Position numbers and translations under genes: made by a program. From positions 31,550 through 62,580 of the forward strand of contig WKLE02000521.1 in assembly GCA_014885115.2 (NCBI GenBank): 31,031 nt of DNA, in the 5' to 3' direction. Positions 1 through 9,400 of this stretch are shown piece by piece; position 1 is the first letter of the stretch; every line of letters begins with the position of its first letter. The notes under the pieces are model-generated. The model saw only the letters and a program-made list of their open reading frames with translations, did not search any database and was not told the origin of the DNA. The DNA is from Asterionellopsis glacialis. Lineage: Eukaryota; Bacillariophyta; Plagiogrammaphyceae; Rhaphoneidales; Asterionellopsidaceae.

Positions 1-1375
1 TGCTGCTGCTGCTGCCATCACCATCATTATTACTATTGAAGAGTAAGGAATTCAATGTCGATGCAAGTTGATACAAATCAAGTGTAGAACAAATGGTAAA
101 GTCAGAAAGAGTCGGATCTTGTTCGACTTGTACTTGGACTGAAGTTAGAGACTCGTCGTTTGCGTCTCGTTCCACAATTATTTCTGTATTCAGTACCGTA
201 GTACCATCTGTCAAATCATGACTAATACTGTACGTATCAATTGCATGTTGCAATTCCGAAACACTTAATTTCTTATCTTGATTGGTATCTAACCATGATG
301 AAAAGTCAATAATCCCTTGTACGGGGGCTTGTACATTGGCAGTGATCAATGCCTTGGTTAATTCAAGTAAATCAATATAGGTATTTTCATTTAAATCAAA
401 TGATACTGCAATGGTGGTAGTTGGTAAGGATGTTGCTAGAGTCGTATCTTGTTGTTGAGCAAATAACATGAACCCATGTAAAATTTGGTCAAAGACAGGA
501 TTTGTAGTAGGAGTTGTTGTGGTGATTGCCGTGGAGGATGTAGTTTCTGATGCTGTTGTACTTGTTGTGCTTGTCATGAGTTGTACCTGTAACTGCTCTT
601 CTTGGTGTACTTGTTCTTCTTCTTCTTCTTTGACTGGTGTTGGGAACAAGGTATCAAAATGAATATTGACATTGGAGGCGGTGAAGGAATCTTCTTCATC
701 CGCAATAAGAGACGAATAATCGATATTGACACTGGTGGGATATCCATAGGTAGAATCATAATGGACCGTAATGACTTCCGATGTAGTATCAATAGCTTCT
801 TGTATCATGTTGAATAATTCTTCTACTGTAGGTTTGACCATATTGTCCGGTGGTACTGTTGCAGTACCATCCTCCACAGCAGGCAAGTCAATAAGTGGTG
901 CATCCATGGCAGGCATTGCAACAGCAGCAGCAGCAGCAGCATCTTCCATTAAGGTAACATCCTCTTGAAGCTTGCGGTGACGTATACCAGTATCTACATC
1001 ATTGTACAGGGCAGATGCGACAACTTCTTTACCATTGACTATATTTACCATGATACGGAGAGGTCTTGTATAATCCTTCATACAATAACAGGATCGTTGA
1101 TAAATATATTCATAACTTTGTACGGTGGCAGTCGAACGATGAATTTGATTTCTCCATTTTGCTTGATTTTCATTCAATTTGGTTTGAAGATTTGTATAGT
1201 ACCATGGAGACAACACTTGTGTTGCATCATCCATTAATTCTTCTTTTGTGTAGGATAGGTTCGTGTCGTTTTCAATAGCAGCATTGGCAGTCCTCACAAC
1301 GTGACACCAATAAAGAAATAGAAAGATCAACATGGATGTCTTTTCAAACAACAACAAACCTTTCATCATTGTCAT
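1..1375 (-). CDS. Secreted DUF6174-like protein with EF-hand pair (partial)
   Basis: The reading frame is open from ATG at 1375 to the left edge (458 codons, no stop), so the C-terminus lies outside. The N-terminus is a signal peptide (hydrophobic run in about residues 15-32, ending near ANA). A DUF6174-like region follows at about 75-220: a W-containing helix, then SYEYIYQRSCYC (87-98, Cys96 and Cys98), an I-V-NG-V strand, and HYDSTYGYP from residue 205 leading to a NIDYSSL-type end. An Ala run and a Thr-rich linker follow. Two canonical EF-hand loops lie at 327-338 (DLNENTYIDLLE) and 363-374 (DTNQDKKLSVSE), with D/N at positions 1, 3 and 5 and E at 12. Calcium binding outside the cell or in the secretory route is inferred; the role is unknown. 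Ser/Asn repeats begin at the edge. The signal peptide and EF-hands are firm, the DUF6174 match is from memory. Confidence 0.75.
   Translation of the reverse strand, partial: MTMMKGLLLFEKTSMLIFLFLYWCHVVRTANAAIENDTNLSYTKEELMDDATQVLSPWYYTNLQTKLNENQAKWRNQIHRSTATVQSYEYIYQRSCYCMKDYTRPLRIMVNIVNGKEVVASALYNDVDTGIRHRKLQEDVTLMEDAAAAAAVAMPAMDAPLIDLPAVEDGTATVPPDNMVKPTVEELFNMIQEAIDTTSEVITVHYDSTYGYPTSVNIDYSSLIADEEDSFTASNVNIHFDTLFPTPVKEEEEEQVHQEEQLQVQLMTSTTSTTASETTSSTAITTTTPTTNPVFDQILHGFMLFAQQQDTTLATSLPTTTIAVSFDLNENTYIDLLELTKALITANVQAPVQGIIDFSSWLDTNQDKKLSVSELQHAIDTYSISHDLTDGTTVLNTEIIVERDANDESLTSVQVQVEQDPTLSDFTICSTLDLYQLASTLNSLLFNSNNDGDGSSSS
918..941. repeat. GCA trinucleotide run
   Basis: Nearly pure (GCA)n inside the leftmost gene. 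On the coding strand it reads as GCT codons and gives a six-Ala run after the DUF6174-like N-terminal half. The window also opens with a short run of the same repeat class (1-16), encoding Ser. Both are likely length-variable sites. Confidence 0.8.
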
Positions 1376-2300
1376 TATATTTTTTGATGTTTTTGATTTT
1401 CCTTTCTTTGTGAAACTATCAACTATAAGCAACCAACAAAAATATAAGATTTGATTCGGTTTTTTTTTTGTGTAGAAGAATGCCGCGGCGTCGTCGTACT
1501 AGAAAGTCTTGATTGTGCCACAAACAACCGCGCCGCCGTTCTTGTCGTTTGTCCTTCTTGTCGGGATTTCGTATGATACTATTTACCTACAATCGTATTT
1601 ATCTATTTATTATGGATTCACAAAAAGTATTAAAGTAGTTTACAGTATGATGCAATGTATCGTGTCGATGCCGCAGTCACACGACGGCGTTTTGTTTCAT
1701 GTTCTTTGGAACTATAAAATGGTATCGAGTAGGGTGTTTTTCTTTTTCTCTACAGGAACGAAACACAAGACAAAGTAAGTAATTTTATAAGGATGTAATG
1801 ACTGACAATGTCAGATGTGAATATCAGTCCAACCGAATGTACACCCCCTCCTAGTTAACAAAAGAACAAACATTCAATCGATCTATACAGTAAAAGATAT
1901 AAGAAGAAAACTTCCAAGGAACTCTAAAATTACTCTTTTGAGGTTACTGAAAATATCATTCTTTATTATTATTTTTTTTTATACATGCATGCATTTGTTA
2001 CGTAGACCCCCCTTTTTTTAGAGAAACAGTGTAAGGACAGTACGTACGTAAAGTAAGTTAGTCACAGTAATCAAATTCATGTTGGGTCTGTTGTTCCTAC
2101 CGAGACCTTCAGCCATGTTTTCACTCCATTTCACAAAAGAAAAAAAAAGATAATAATAGTATTATGGATACACGATCTTTCGGAGGGTATCTACGTACTG
2201 TACTTACTCCGGTGACCGATTTTACAATAACAACAACAACAACAACAACAACAACTTAGTACTTGAACACGTCACTCAATGATGAAAAAGCAGTCTGAAC
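1376..2300. other. Intergenic, no gene seen
   Basis: This holds the 5' flank of the leftmost gene and AT-rich spacer. Short open frames here lack family features or signal peptides. It contains an (AAC)n microsatellite at about 2228-2255 and a small palindromic ATGCAT cluster near 1984. No promoter element could be assigned. Confidence 0.6.
2228..2255. repeat. AAC microsatellite
   Basis: About nine tandem AAC units just upstream of the aldehyde dehydrogenase remnant. It is not inside any supported reading frame. Confidence 0.85.
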
Positions 2301-2573
2301 CCATTTGAAACCGAAAAAAGAAGAAGCAGAATTGGCGAACAAATTTGATTTTGGAATTGGCCTCCTACTTCATGTTGAAGGATAATTTGCCACCACGCGC
2401 ATTCCGCTTGGACTTCAAAACTAGAGAGTGGGCTTGTAGGCGTGAACGAAGGCATCTTTAGTACATGCGTCGCTCCATTTGGTGGTGGCGTGAAAGAAAG
2501 TGGGTTAGGACGAGAAGAAAGTACCATAGGAATTGCAGAGTATCTCGAGACAACGTATGTTTTCATTAACCCA
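2301..2573 (+). pseudogene. Aldehyde dehydrogenase (SSADH-like) C-terminal remnant
   Basis: Three frames in succession spell the end of a succinate-semialdehyde-type aldehyde dehydrogenase. PFETE at 2301 leads, after a one-base shift in an A run, to EEAELANKFDFGI. A second shift near 2359 gives [10 protein letters not shown] and RAFR. A third near 2411-2425 gives [15 protein letters not shown], then [15 protein letters not shown] and [15 protein letters not shown]. Family members read [12 protein letters not shown], so one Gly is extra. The catalytic Cys/Glu region and everything N-terminal are absent, and no ALDH-like sequence is seen upstream. Several shifts in under 300 bp argue against sequencing error and for a pseudogene or fragmentary duplication. 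Unlike the block at 3.8-9.6 kb, it still has many CpGs. Confidence 0.8.
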
Positions 2574-2739
2574 TACTACGCGCGAAATAATATTGCGGAC
2601 ATTTCGAATGGCACATTTATTGCAGCGCCTATTTTCATTTCCACTGCCATGACTGAAAAAACGTATATTTATTTAGCAAGTTGTTTTTTTTTAAAAGTAC
2701 TGAAAACTTACAAATAATATAATTTATCCACTATCCTCT

Positions 2740-2997
2740 TTACTCATACTTTGGGAAAACAGTTCCGGGAAATGAAGCATCATATTGATTGGTAGGCATG
2801 CCCAACTTTCTTCGGATAGGAACAATAATAATAGGAGCAAGGAGACCAATTCCAGCAAGAGCACAACTCATGGCAGCAACAGGTTGTCGGTGAATGAAAC
2901 TTTTCACCCATCCTGGTCCAAGGGTAGCGTTTGCAACTGCGTAAGCCCCACTTGTTGTCCCAAGAACAGCAAGTTCGTGACCGTCCCACTTGACCAT
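2740..2997 (-). CDS. Small membrane protein, possible complex I B9/NDUFA3-like subunit
   Basis: An 85-residue frame starting at MVKWDGHELAVLG. A single hydrophobic segment at about residues 38-55 (AAMSCALAGIGLLAPIIIVP) is followed by RRKLGMPTNQYDAS and a C-terminal FPKYE. The layout (W, then a PV-starting membrane helix ending in P-RR-LG-PTNQY) resembles the single-span B9/NDUFA3 subunit of mitochondrial complex I, which is also about 85 residues. This is from memory and not proven. The same frame stays open upstream to 3207, but a T-rich tract followed by TTGATACACAG sits just before the ATG and looks like a 3' splice site. A 5' UTR intron or a short upstream coding exon is therefore possible, and the start is provisional. 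Confidence 0.5.
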   Translation of the reverse strand: MVKWDGHELAVLGTTSGAYAVANATLGPGWVKSFIHRQPVAAMSCALAGIGLLAPIIIVPIRRKLGMPTNQYDASFPGTVFPKYE

Positions 2998-2999
2998 AC

Positions 3000-3780
3000 T
3001 ATGACTTCTGTGTATCAAGAACGTAAAAAAAAAATAGGAAAAGTGAGTATTTTCTGAAGAAAAAAAAAATTCACAATTTCGTTCGTTCTGCTCCCCCATC
3101 AAACAAAGATTCCGTATTCCACCCTTCGAATCGACAATCATCCGAACCCAACACACTGGCCATGGGCAACAAAGATACAACATCTCATGGTGACCCGCAT
3201 AACCCAAACACCCCTGGGATCTATCAGAGTTCTGATTTATTCATTGCATCCGCGAAAGCAACAAACACTTTGAACTCACTCGTAGCGCAAGCTTCACTGT
3301 CAATCGCAATCGATCTGTCGTTGATGATGCGCTCTACAGTACGTCCTACCGGTAGCCCTCTCTAGAGTAGAGAGGGGTCTCAGATCAAGTTCAAAGCTCC
3401 GTTGTTGACGTACCGGTAGACGGGTCCAATTAAATTAGTGTACTACTGAATCTCACGTAGCTTTTTAGTGTACTTGAGTGTACCTGTACTTTTCATTTTA
3501 ACCCTAGTCTTAATATAATGCCAATGAACTCTTTCATCTAACCCCTAACCTTAATAGTGAAAATGAGAAAACGTTGAGGAAAGTCACTTCTCACGACGAT
3601 TGTAACAACACACAACAATGAACCAACTGCCCTATTTTTTGGATCTTTCTGTTTTCTGTCTTTGTGTGGATGATTGTTGTTTCTCTTTTTTTTTTCATCA
3701 TGAGGTATAAAGGACCCCGGAGGCTTGGTACTGAAACACCCTCTAGTGCAACACTCTTGCCCGTCTGAGGCCTAATCCAT
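3000..3780. other. Intergenic, no gene seen
   Basis: This is the 5' flank of the B9-like gene. CpG frequency is normal at first and falls off after about 3740. It contains an inverted-repeat hairpin at 3347-3376 and three copies of AGTGTAC between 3435 and 3482. No supported reading frame was found. Confidence 0.5.
3347..3376. repeat. Palindrome plus perfect hairpin
   Basis: CTACCGGTAG (3347-3356) is a perfect palindrome. It runs into CCCTCTCTA-GAG-TAGAGAGGG (3356-3376), a stem of nine perfect pairs with a 3-nt loop. TACCGGTAG recurs at about 3411-3419. It could be a mobile-element end; no mate was identified. Confidence 0.7.
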
Positions 3781-4029
3781 TTCTTCCCTAGCCAAGAGAG
3801 GCCATTTTACTGCCCAACTTTGACTTTTTGAGTGCTTTCCCTAGCTACAAAATATTGCACTAAAATATAAGGGATAGAGTTCTAACTATTGGATAAAGGT
3901 TACTCAAAGAAATTCTTTGCTGATCCAAATAAAATCACCCTATCATCAATTCCTTGCTTGTTATTTCTATAAGTATTTTGGTTTGGTTTTTTGTGCATTA
4001 TACTTGATGCTACTAATTATTTTAATTCC

Positions 4030-6812
4030 TTAAAGAACTATTTTCCCAATAACATGTGATACCATATCCAATGGTACCATCCTGTAAACACTTCTTACAT
4101 TAATGCCATCTTCAATCAAAATATTACGTTCATTTACCTTCTCTTTTGACACCCTCTCTTTGTACAGAAAGTAACTAAATTCTGTCTTACCATCCTTATC
4201 ATGAGCTACTCTTACTCCACAAACACCCAAACAGTATTTTTCAACTGGCCATCATTTAAGAGCCTTTCTGGTTCTTCTTTGTTCTTTGACAAGAACCATT
4301 TACAAGACCCATCTGCCTTATATACTGCAAATACTAGTAAATATTTGTTTAGCCCCCCCCCATCCCTGCAAAGAAGTACTGTACCTCATTCAATCTTATT
4401 GATCTGTGTTGTGATACTAATTTTTTCATTGTTGCATTGATTCATATCCTCCTGTTTCTTCAATTTATTCTTGGAGAACCATCTTTCCTGCAAAATTTTT
4501 ATTTTTTAAACAACATCTTTGCTCATTTTCTCTTGGCTTTTCATATTCATACTCACAATTGCATTCTCAATACCAGTTGGATCTTGGTCAACACAACATC
4601 AGCAAACTGTTTGAACACAATATTACTATGATCCAAGTGTCCCCCCCAAAAAAATGCTGTTACCTTGTCTACATTTGCATTATTGTCCTTTCTATTGCTC
4701 AAATTTGTTTCTTCACATCATTTTCATTTGGATTTTTTCCTACTGCTTTTGATGTTGCAGCATGTATCACCTCTTTGATCATGCATCTCTTCAAGTTTTG
4801 TTCTCTCTTCTTCTTCCATCCCTTCTTTGCATATATTTATACTCTCTCTTAGTGATTCTTCCATTTTCTTGCCCTCTTGTTCTTTGTCCTCCTCATTCTC
4901 ATCAATTTTTTTCTTCTTTTCATTTTTTAATCCCATGACCTTTTCACTAATTCCTGGAAATCATCTGTATTTTCCTTTATGTTCTATGTTTTTATCAATG
5001 GATGATACTCTTTGACCCTGCAGACATTGGTAAGAAACTGTGACATTCCCTTTTTCACACCATTTAGTATCAGACACAGTTCCTTCCATATCTCTGTTGC
5101 AATATTTATGCCCACTGCTTGCAGGAAGGTATTCTACCTACAGTCAGAGCTTATGTAAACAGGACCTCCCTTCTTTTTCTCCAAAAATGTCTTACTACCT
5201 GCAGGCTTTCCTGCTGTTCCATTGCCTAAAACTGTTTCCTGTATTCAACTACTGTATCCATACCTTGATCTATTGGTTTTTAAGGCAGCTTCTTTGATAG
5301 CCATCCAAAAGCAGTCAAGCTTGGTCACTAAGTTGAGAAAAATCACAAACCATAAACTCTCTGACAATTGATCTAAGAATTGCAAAAAAATGGTCTGACG
5401 GTTCTTCTGTTAGCCAATGTGGTTGTCAACAATCCAATTTCTCTTGGTAATAATACTTACACCATCAATGGGTAACAAAAATGAAAGCCAAGACCAAAGA
5501 ATGGATACTCTTTGTGTTGTGGAAAGCACATCTTTTACATTAACTGCACATAGGTGAAGCCTCATACAAAAAAGTAAGACACAGCACAATTTGTGACTCT
5601 TTCTCTTGATTTTTTAGTTATAGAACTTTCTGTGCACTTTCTGTGGAATTGAGTTTTAGAACCACAAACAATATTGATCCTGTTAACACAATTCTTTAAC
5701 AAGTCACATATTAAAATATCTTCAAATTGCACATTAGCTTCATAGAATTCCATGAATTTGGTAAACCAGGATGATCTTGGGCTTATACACTTCAATACTT
5801 CATTCCTGGACTGGACATAATTCCAGAAAGACTCAATTGTTCTGTTCAAGTGTTTTACCTTTTGTAATTAAATATGGAGTATTGATGCATAAAAACTTGA
5901 GTACTTGCTTTTTACACTCTTTGGAATGTAGAGGGATGTCTCCATCTAACAATTTCTTCATTTCAGAAACTTGGTGAGTCTTGTGTAGTACCTGTATTTG
6001 TTGTTTATGTACATATCAGTAATGGTTCATACCTTTCAATTTTAAGAAAGATTCACAATCTTTGCACCTTGGTTTTCTTGTTTTCTTCTGACCACCAAAG
6101 TACTGTACCTGGTCCAAATTACATTTTGGATAGAAAACCGTAAAGTAGTTTGTAGTACCTATATTTCCTATTTTTAGAAAATCAGATGGTTTGAAGTATT
6201 TAGCATGATATTCAAGTCCGTCCGGAATATTCAATTTTTTTTAGTATGGTATGGGAAAGAATACCCCAGCATACTTTTGTGTCCAACTGGCTTGTTGACA
6301 GAAAATTTGTAGGTTGACTTGGTAAGGAAACTTTAGGAGAAGGAGAGGAAACAACAGACAATTTGGTGTCAGGGGATTGTTCTGTTTGAGTAATCATAGA
6401 AGAAGTACTATTAGGTGTTTTGGAGGAAGAGGACAGTCACAATTGTTGCTAGAGACTTTCATGAAAAAGGAAGTTATTGAACATTGTTTTTTTTTTAGTT
6501 GACTGAATTCATTTGTTGATTCTTGAGAATCCATTTCTCCAAAATCTTCTTTTGTCAAAGAGACTCAAGATGACCTGCAGACTTTATATGGTCACCAAAT
6601 CTTCCAAATTGGAATGCATGACCACACCTGGTTTTTTGATGGTGTGTTTTCATGTCATGGTTATACTTCTGACAAATGCCACAGGTAATTGTCTGTCCAT
6701 ATGGACTAAGACTAGCAATTATTGTCTTGTATTTGACAGGAATAGGTGGCCATGTTTCACAACAACTGACTTCCTTGTTGTCTTCATCATAATCAGCATC
6801 AACTGTTGTCAT
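4030..6812 (-). pseudogene. Decayed mobile-element-like coding region, family unknown
   Basis: The minus strand is purine-rich and carries consecutive frame fragments that look like one broken protein. The 5' piece (6812-6555) reads through an acidic start to CGICQKYNHDMKTHH and then CGHAFQFGRFGDHIKSAGH, a Cys/His pattern like a BED- or TTF-type zinc finger. A shift follows to MDSQESTNEFSQLKKKQCS (about 6531), then a Ser/Pro-rich piece near 6397-6240. Next are a piece with CKDCESFLKLKG (6234-6016), a piece rich in Cys and aromatics (5849-5562), a Lys/Glu-rich coiled-coil-like piece (4936-4724), and a last piece at 4230-4030. I could not recognise a DDE core or reverse-transcriptase motif. Zinc finger plus decay plus CpG loss suggests a transposon; the class is open. 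Confidence 0.4.
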
Positions 6813-7099
6813 TTTTCACATTTGACTAAATAATGAACCCTCCAAAAATAAACAATAAAGCAGTGGGCCAAAAATATGGAGAATAGCTTGCAGAATGCTG
6901 TGACATAGAACTCTGTTGTGAAGGTACTTTAGTGTAGTAATGTAGACTCAAACCACGTAGATATAGGCCAAAAGTGTTTGTGTACCTATTTGCCAAGATG
7001 TTTGCCTCATTTGGTAAAGCAGTTAGGAAGTCATTCAGTAAAAATGATAGATAGTAAAAGATGTAAACAGTTGGTTGTTGATTAGTATTTGGTGCAAAA

Positions 7100-7900
7100 T
7101 TTTTGGTGGTATACACTATCAATGTACACCACAGGGTATAGACTGTAGGTTTTGTAGAAAGAAGAACAGAGTGAAATTTAGAGACCCAAAAAAAGTTGAA
7201 TTGTTGTCATATCTTATTGTATCCTCAAGTTTATCAAGCTGTTCATCATCATGTCATCTCCAGAAGATAATTCTTAGACTCTCTTGTCCCTGGAAGAAGG
7301 GGACAACAACAAAACTAAAAAAAAAAGTGTCACACCATAATTCCTGCTGACAGTGTCCATTGGAATCTTCCCCAAAAAAATTGGAGAAAGAATTTGAAAA
7401 AAAACCTCAAAGGCCATGGGTGACATACTTGCATACTGTTGTCAGCTAGTGGAGGCAAAGAAAGCAGTTGTTATGAAAGAGGACCAAGTAATCAAACTTG
7501 ATGCCAAGATTAAAAACTTGTGCCAGTGAATGAGATTATGGCAAAAAAACTGAAGAGCAGCTTGAGAAACAGAAGAACCTTTTCTGCATTAGAAGAATAC
7601 AGACTTGGAGTCTTGAACCTACAGAAGTCTCTGCACAGGCATTTGGTGATTTTAACAAGAGCATCTTGAGGGGCAATTTTTTGTAAAAACACTACAAAAA
7701 ATGAAACTGAATCCAAGCTTCCATCTGCTTGAAGGCCACAAATTTATCATGTTTGAAGATGAAGCATATGAAGTATTTACCAAATTCAAAGATGAGGAGG
7801 AAATGAAGTTTGATGAAATGGCAAGAATCTATGAACAAGAAGAAAAAAAGCAATTGCAAAATGACATGCTGAATTTGAAAAGATGATAAAGGTCACCAGG
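7100..7900 (+). pseudogene. Second decayed coding region, plus strand
   Basis: The plus strand switches to A-rich, coding-like sequence. A fragment near 7131 reads QGIDCRFCRKKNRVKF, a CxxC-type motif. A Lys/Glu-rich coiled-coil-like stretch follows from about 7414, and another short frame at 7701-7886 ends in EEEMKFDEMARIYEQEEKK. Stops and shifts separate the pieces. It ends directly at the start of the dehydrogenase copy at 7917, so an insertion or rearrangement here may have removed the 5' part of that copy. No family could be named. Confidence 0.3.
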
Positions 7901-7916
7901 AGGAGTTGGAAAAAAA

Positions 7917-8554
7917 GGACAATTACTTTCCAAGGAATTATCCAAACTTGATGGATATGTCATTTTTGCTACATGTTTGACTCAACAGGGGACTGAACAA
8001 TATTCAAATATGGAAAACATATATCCCATTCAAATGGAAAAAAGTATTGATTCAATTGTCTCCATTGTCTGAGCTTGGTTATTAAAGTTAGAAGAAGATA
8101 ATGTTATGAATGCAAATGATTGTGATGATGGGGCTTACCTGAGCAACATGAAACACCAATAACAGATACCATGTTTGATCAAATGACTCAAGAATAGGAA
8201 TGCACTTCTCCTGCAATTTGTGAAGATTATGGTGATGCATACTTTCAACAATTATGTAAGCAATGGCAAAGTCAACAAGAAGATTGATATTGTGGGACCC
8301 CATGAATCTTGTCAAGGCTGTCATGACAAATCTTGATGAAAGCCAAACCAAGGTAAAAGATTTACCTTTGAATGTATTTATTGGTGCAGATGCAAGATAC
8401 AGATGCAAGATATTTAATTCATCGCTCATCACTTGCTCCGCCAGATGTATCTAATGGTATTTTTCAAAAATTACAGATAATATTTGATGGTGGCAGCAAC
8501 AATAACAATGATAATGATGGTTCTGGAATCAAACCAAATCTCATTGTACCATGA
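7917..8554 (+). pseudogene. Truncated, internally deleted copy of the SDR gene at 10551-12170
   Basis: 7917-8039 matches 11157-11279 almost base for base, then 8044-8085 matches 11295-11336 after an 11-bp deletion. The sequence diverges briefly and resumes with 8147-8554 matching 11781-12170. About 400 bp are missing, including the NNAG, catalytic Ser and YxxxK segments. The N-terminal signal, membrane anchor and TGxxxGFG motif (everything before 11157) are also absent. In-frame stops are present, for example where TGG in the intact gene became TAG. A small duplication (GATGCAAGATACA twice) lies near 8390. None of the roughly 14 CpGs of the matching parts of the intact gene survive; most became TG or CA. 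It cannot encode an active dehydrogenase. Confidence 0.93.
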
Positions 8555-8639
8555 TTGATCAGACCAAATAACAACATGAACTACAATTTCTGTGGAGATT
8601 AGTAGATACAAGTTTCAGTGCAGAGATATATGAATCTTG

Positions 8640-9000
8640 TGAATTCTTTAATGGGGTGAAAAAATGTATTTTTTCAAAAGTAAATTCATCAACCAGCAAT
8701 GAGTACTAGATACAACACCATGTGGAGGAAGGAAGGCACTATACATGCATTGTCAATACCTTGTTGTTTGTCTTCTTGTTGGTGTAGGGGTTGCTCCATT
8801 GAAGGGCATTCAAACTGTATTTCAGTCTCAAGGTCATAACCATTGTTATGGGTCATCTAAACACAGCAATCAGCACATTCATTGTCCTTGCTTACTTTTG
8901 GAGAAAAAGAGTCACAGGTCAATAAAACCACACTGATGGATGATTGATTTTTTTTGGAACATCCCATCCTATATTAAAAGAACAACAAGCAATGAGAAAG
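8640..9000 (-). pseudogene. Broken copy of the 3' end of the membrane-protein gene at 12231-14363
   Basis: Past the dehydrogenase copy the similarity continues, more weakly, into the neighbour. 8640-8760 resembles 12235-12390 (GGGGTGAAAAA, TTCATCAACCA and GTGGAGGAAGGA are shared) and 8840-9000 resembles 12480-12620. The convergent gene pair was therefore duplicated as one segment. The minus-strand frame of the parent is interrupted here. Parent CpGs are again changed, for example CGACGTGG to CCATGTGG and TCATCGTCC to TCATTGTCC. Confidence 0.75.
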
Positions 9001-9146
9001 CTTGAAAGGAAAGATCTTTTGTGTATGCACAGGTACTCACACCGACCCCAAAGATACAAAATTTATGTCTCATTCACAGTCCTACTATATGACTAAAGGA
9101 ACCACAGTTCCACAGGTACAGCATTGTTGTTCCGGTAGCAACCTGC

Positions 9147-9240
9147 AGGTACCATACTTGGTCCTACCATAGGTTGCCACCAGTAGCCTCTTGGACTATA
9201 GAGGACAATGTATCAATACCTGGAAGGTCCTATGGTACCT
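9147..9240. repeat. AGGTACCATA inverted repeat
   Basis: AGGTACCATA at 9147-9156 is the exact reverse complement of TATGGTACCT at 9231-9240. The latter also recurs directly at 9476-9485, close to where the CpG-poor block ends. These could be ends of a small element, but arms of ten bases may also arise by chance. Confidence 0.45.
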
Positions 9241-9261
9241 TGTAAGGCCAACCCTTACCAC

Positions 9262-9400
9262 GCAACAAAAATAAAAACAAAACTGAACCTGTTTCTGACT
9301 ACTGACAGACAAATTTCAGTTTTGCCACAGAGCACCAAATTTTGGGTTGAAAAACATCTTGAACTAATCAGGTTCCTTCACTTAAAATCTGTCTGTCTTG
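9262..9400. repeat. Decayed copy of the SDR upstream flank
   Basis: This stretch aligns in the same orientation with 10171-10335, the upstream flank of the intact dehydrogenase gene. Shared landmarks are AAAACAAAACTGAAC, ACTGACAGAC, a GTTTTGC core and GAAAACRTCTTGAACYA. The CpG in AACGTCTTG became AACATCTTG. It shows that the duplicated segment includes the 5' flank, giving the order broken gene pair, flank copy, flank, intact gene pair. Confidence 0.7.

Noticed and set aside
2442..2717. Independent small gene of 91 residues
   Set aside because: It begins at a GTG inside the ALDH remnant and its first 44 residues are the ALDH C-terminus. The rest is read-through after the lost stop.
4201..5297. 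Plus-strand frames rich in Leu/Phe/Ser that look like membrane proteins
   Set aside because: They are the complement of a purine-rich decayed minus-strand region, and the hydrophobic look comes from T/C-rich sequence.
8372..8554. Small plus-strand gene of 60 residues
   Set aside because: It is the tail of the broken SDR copy, with a small internal duplication.
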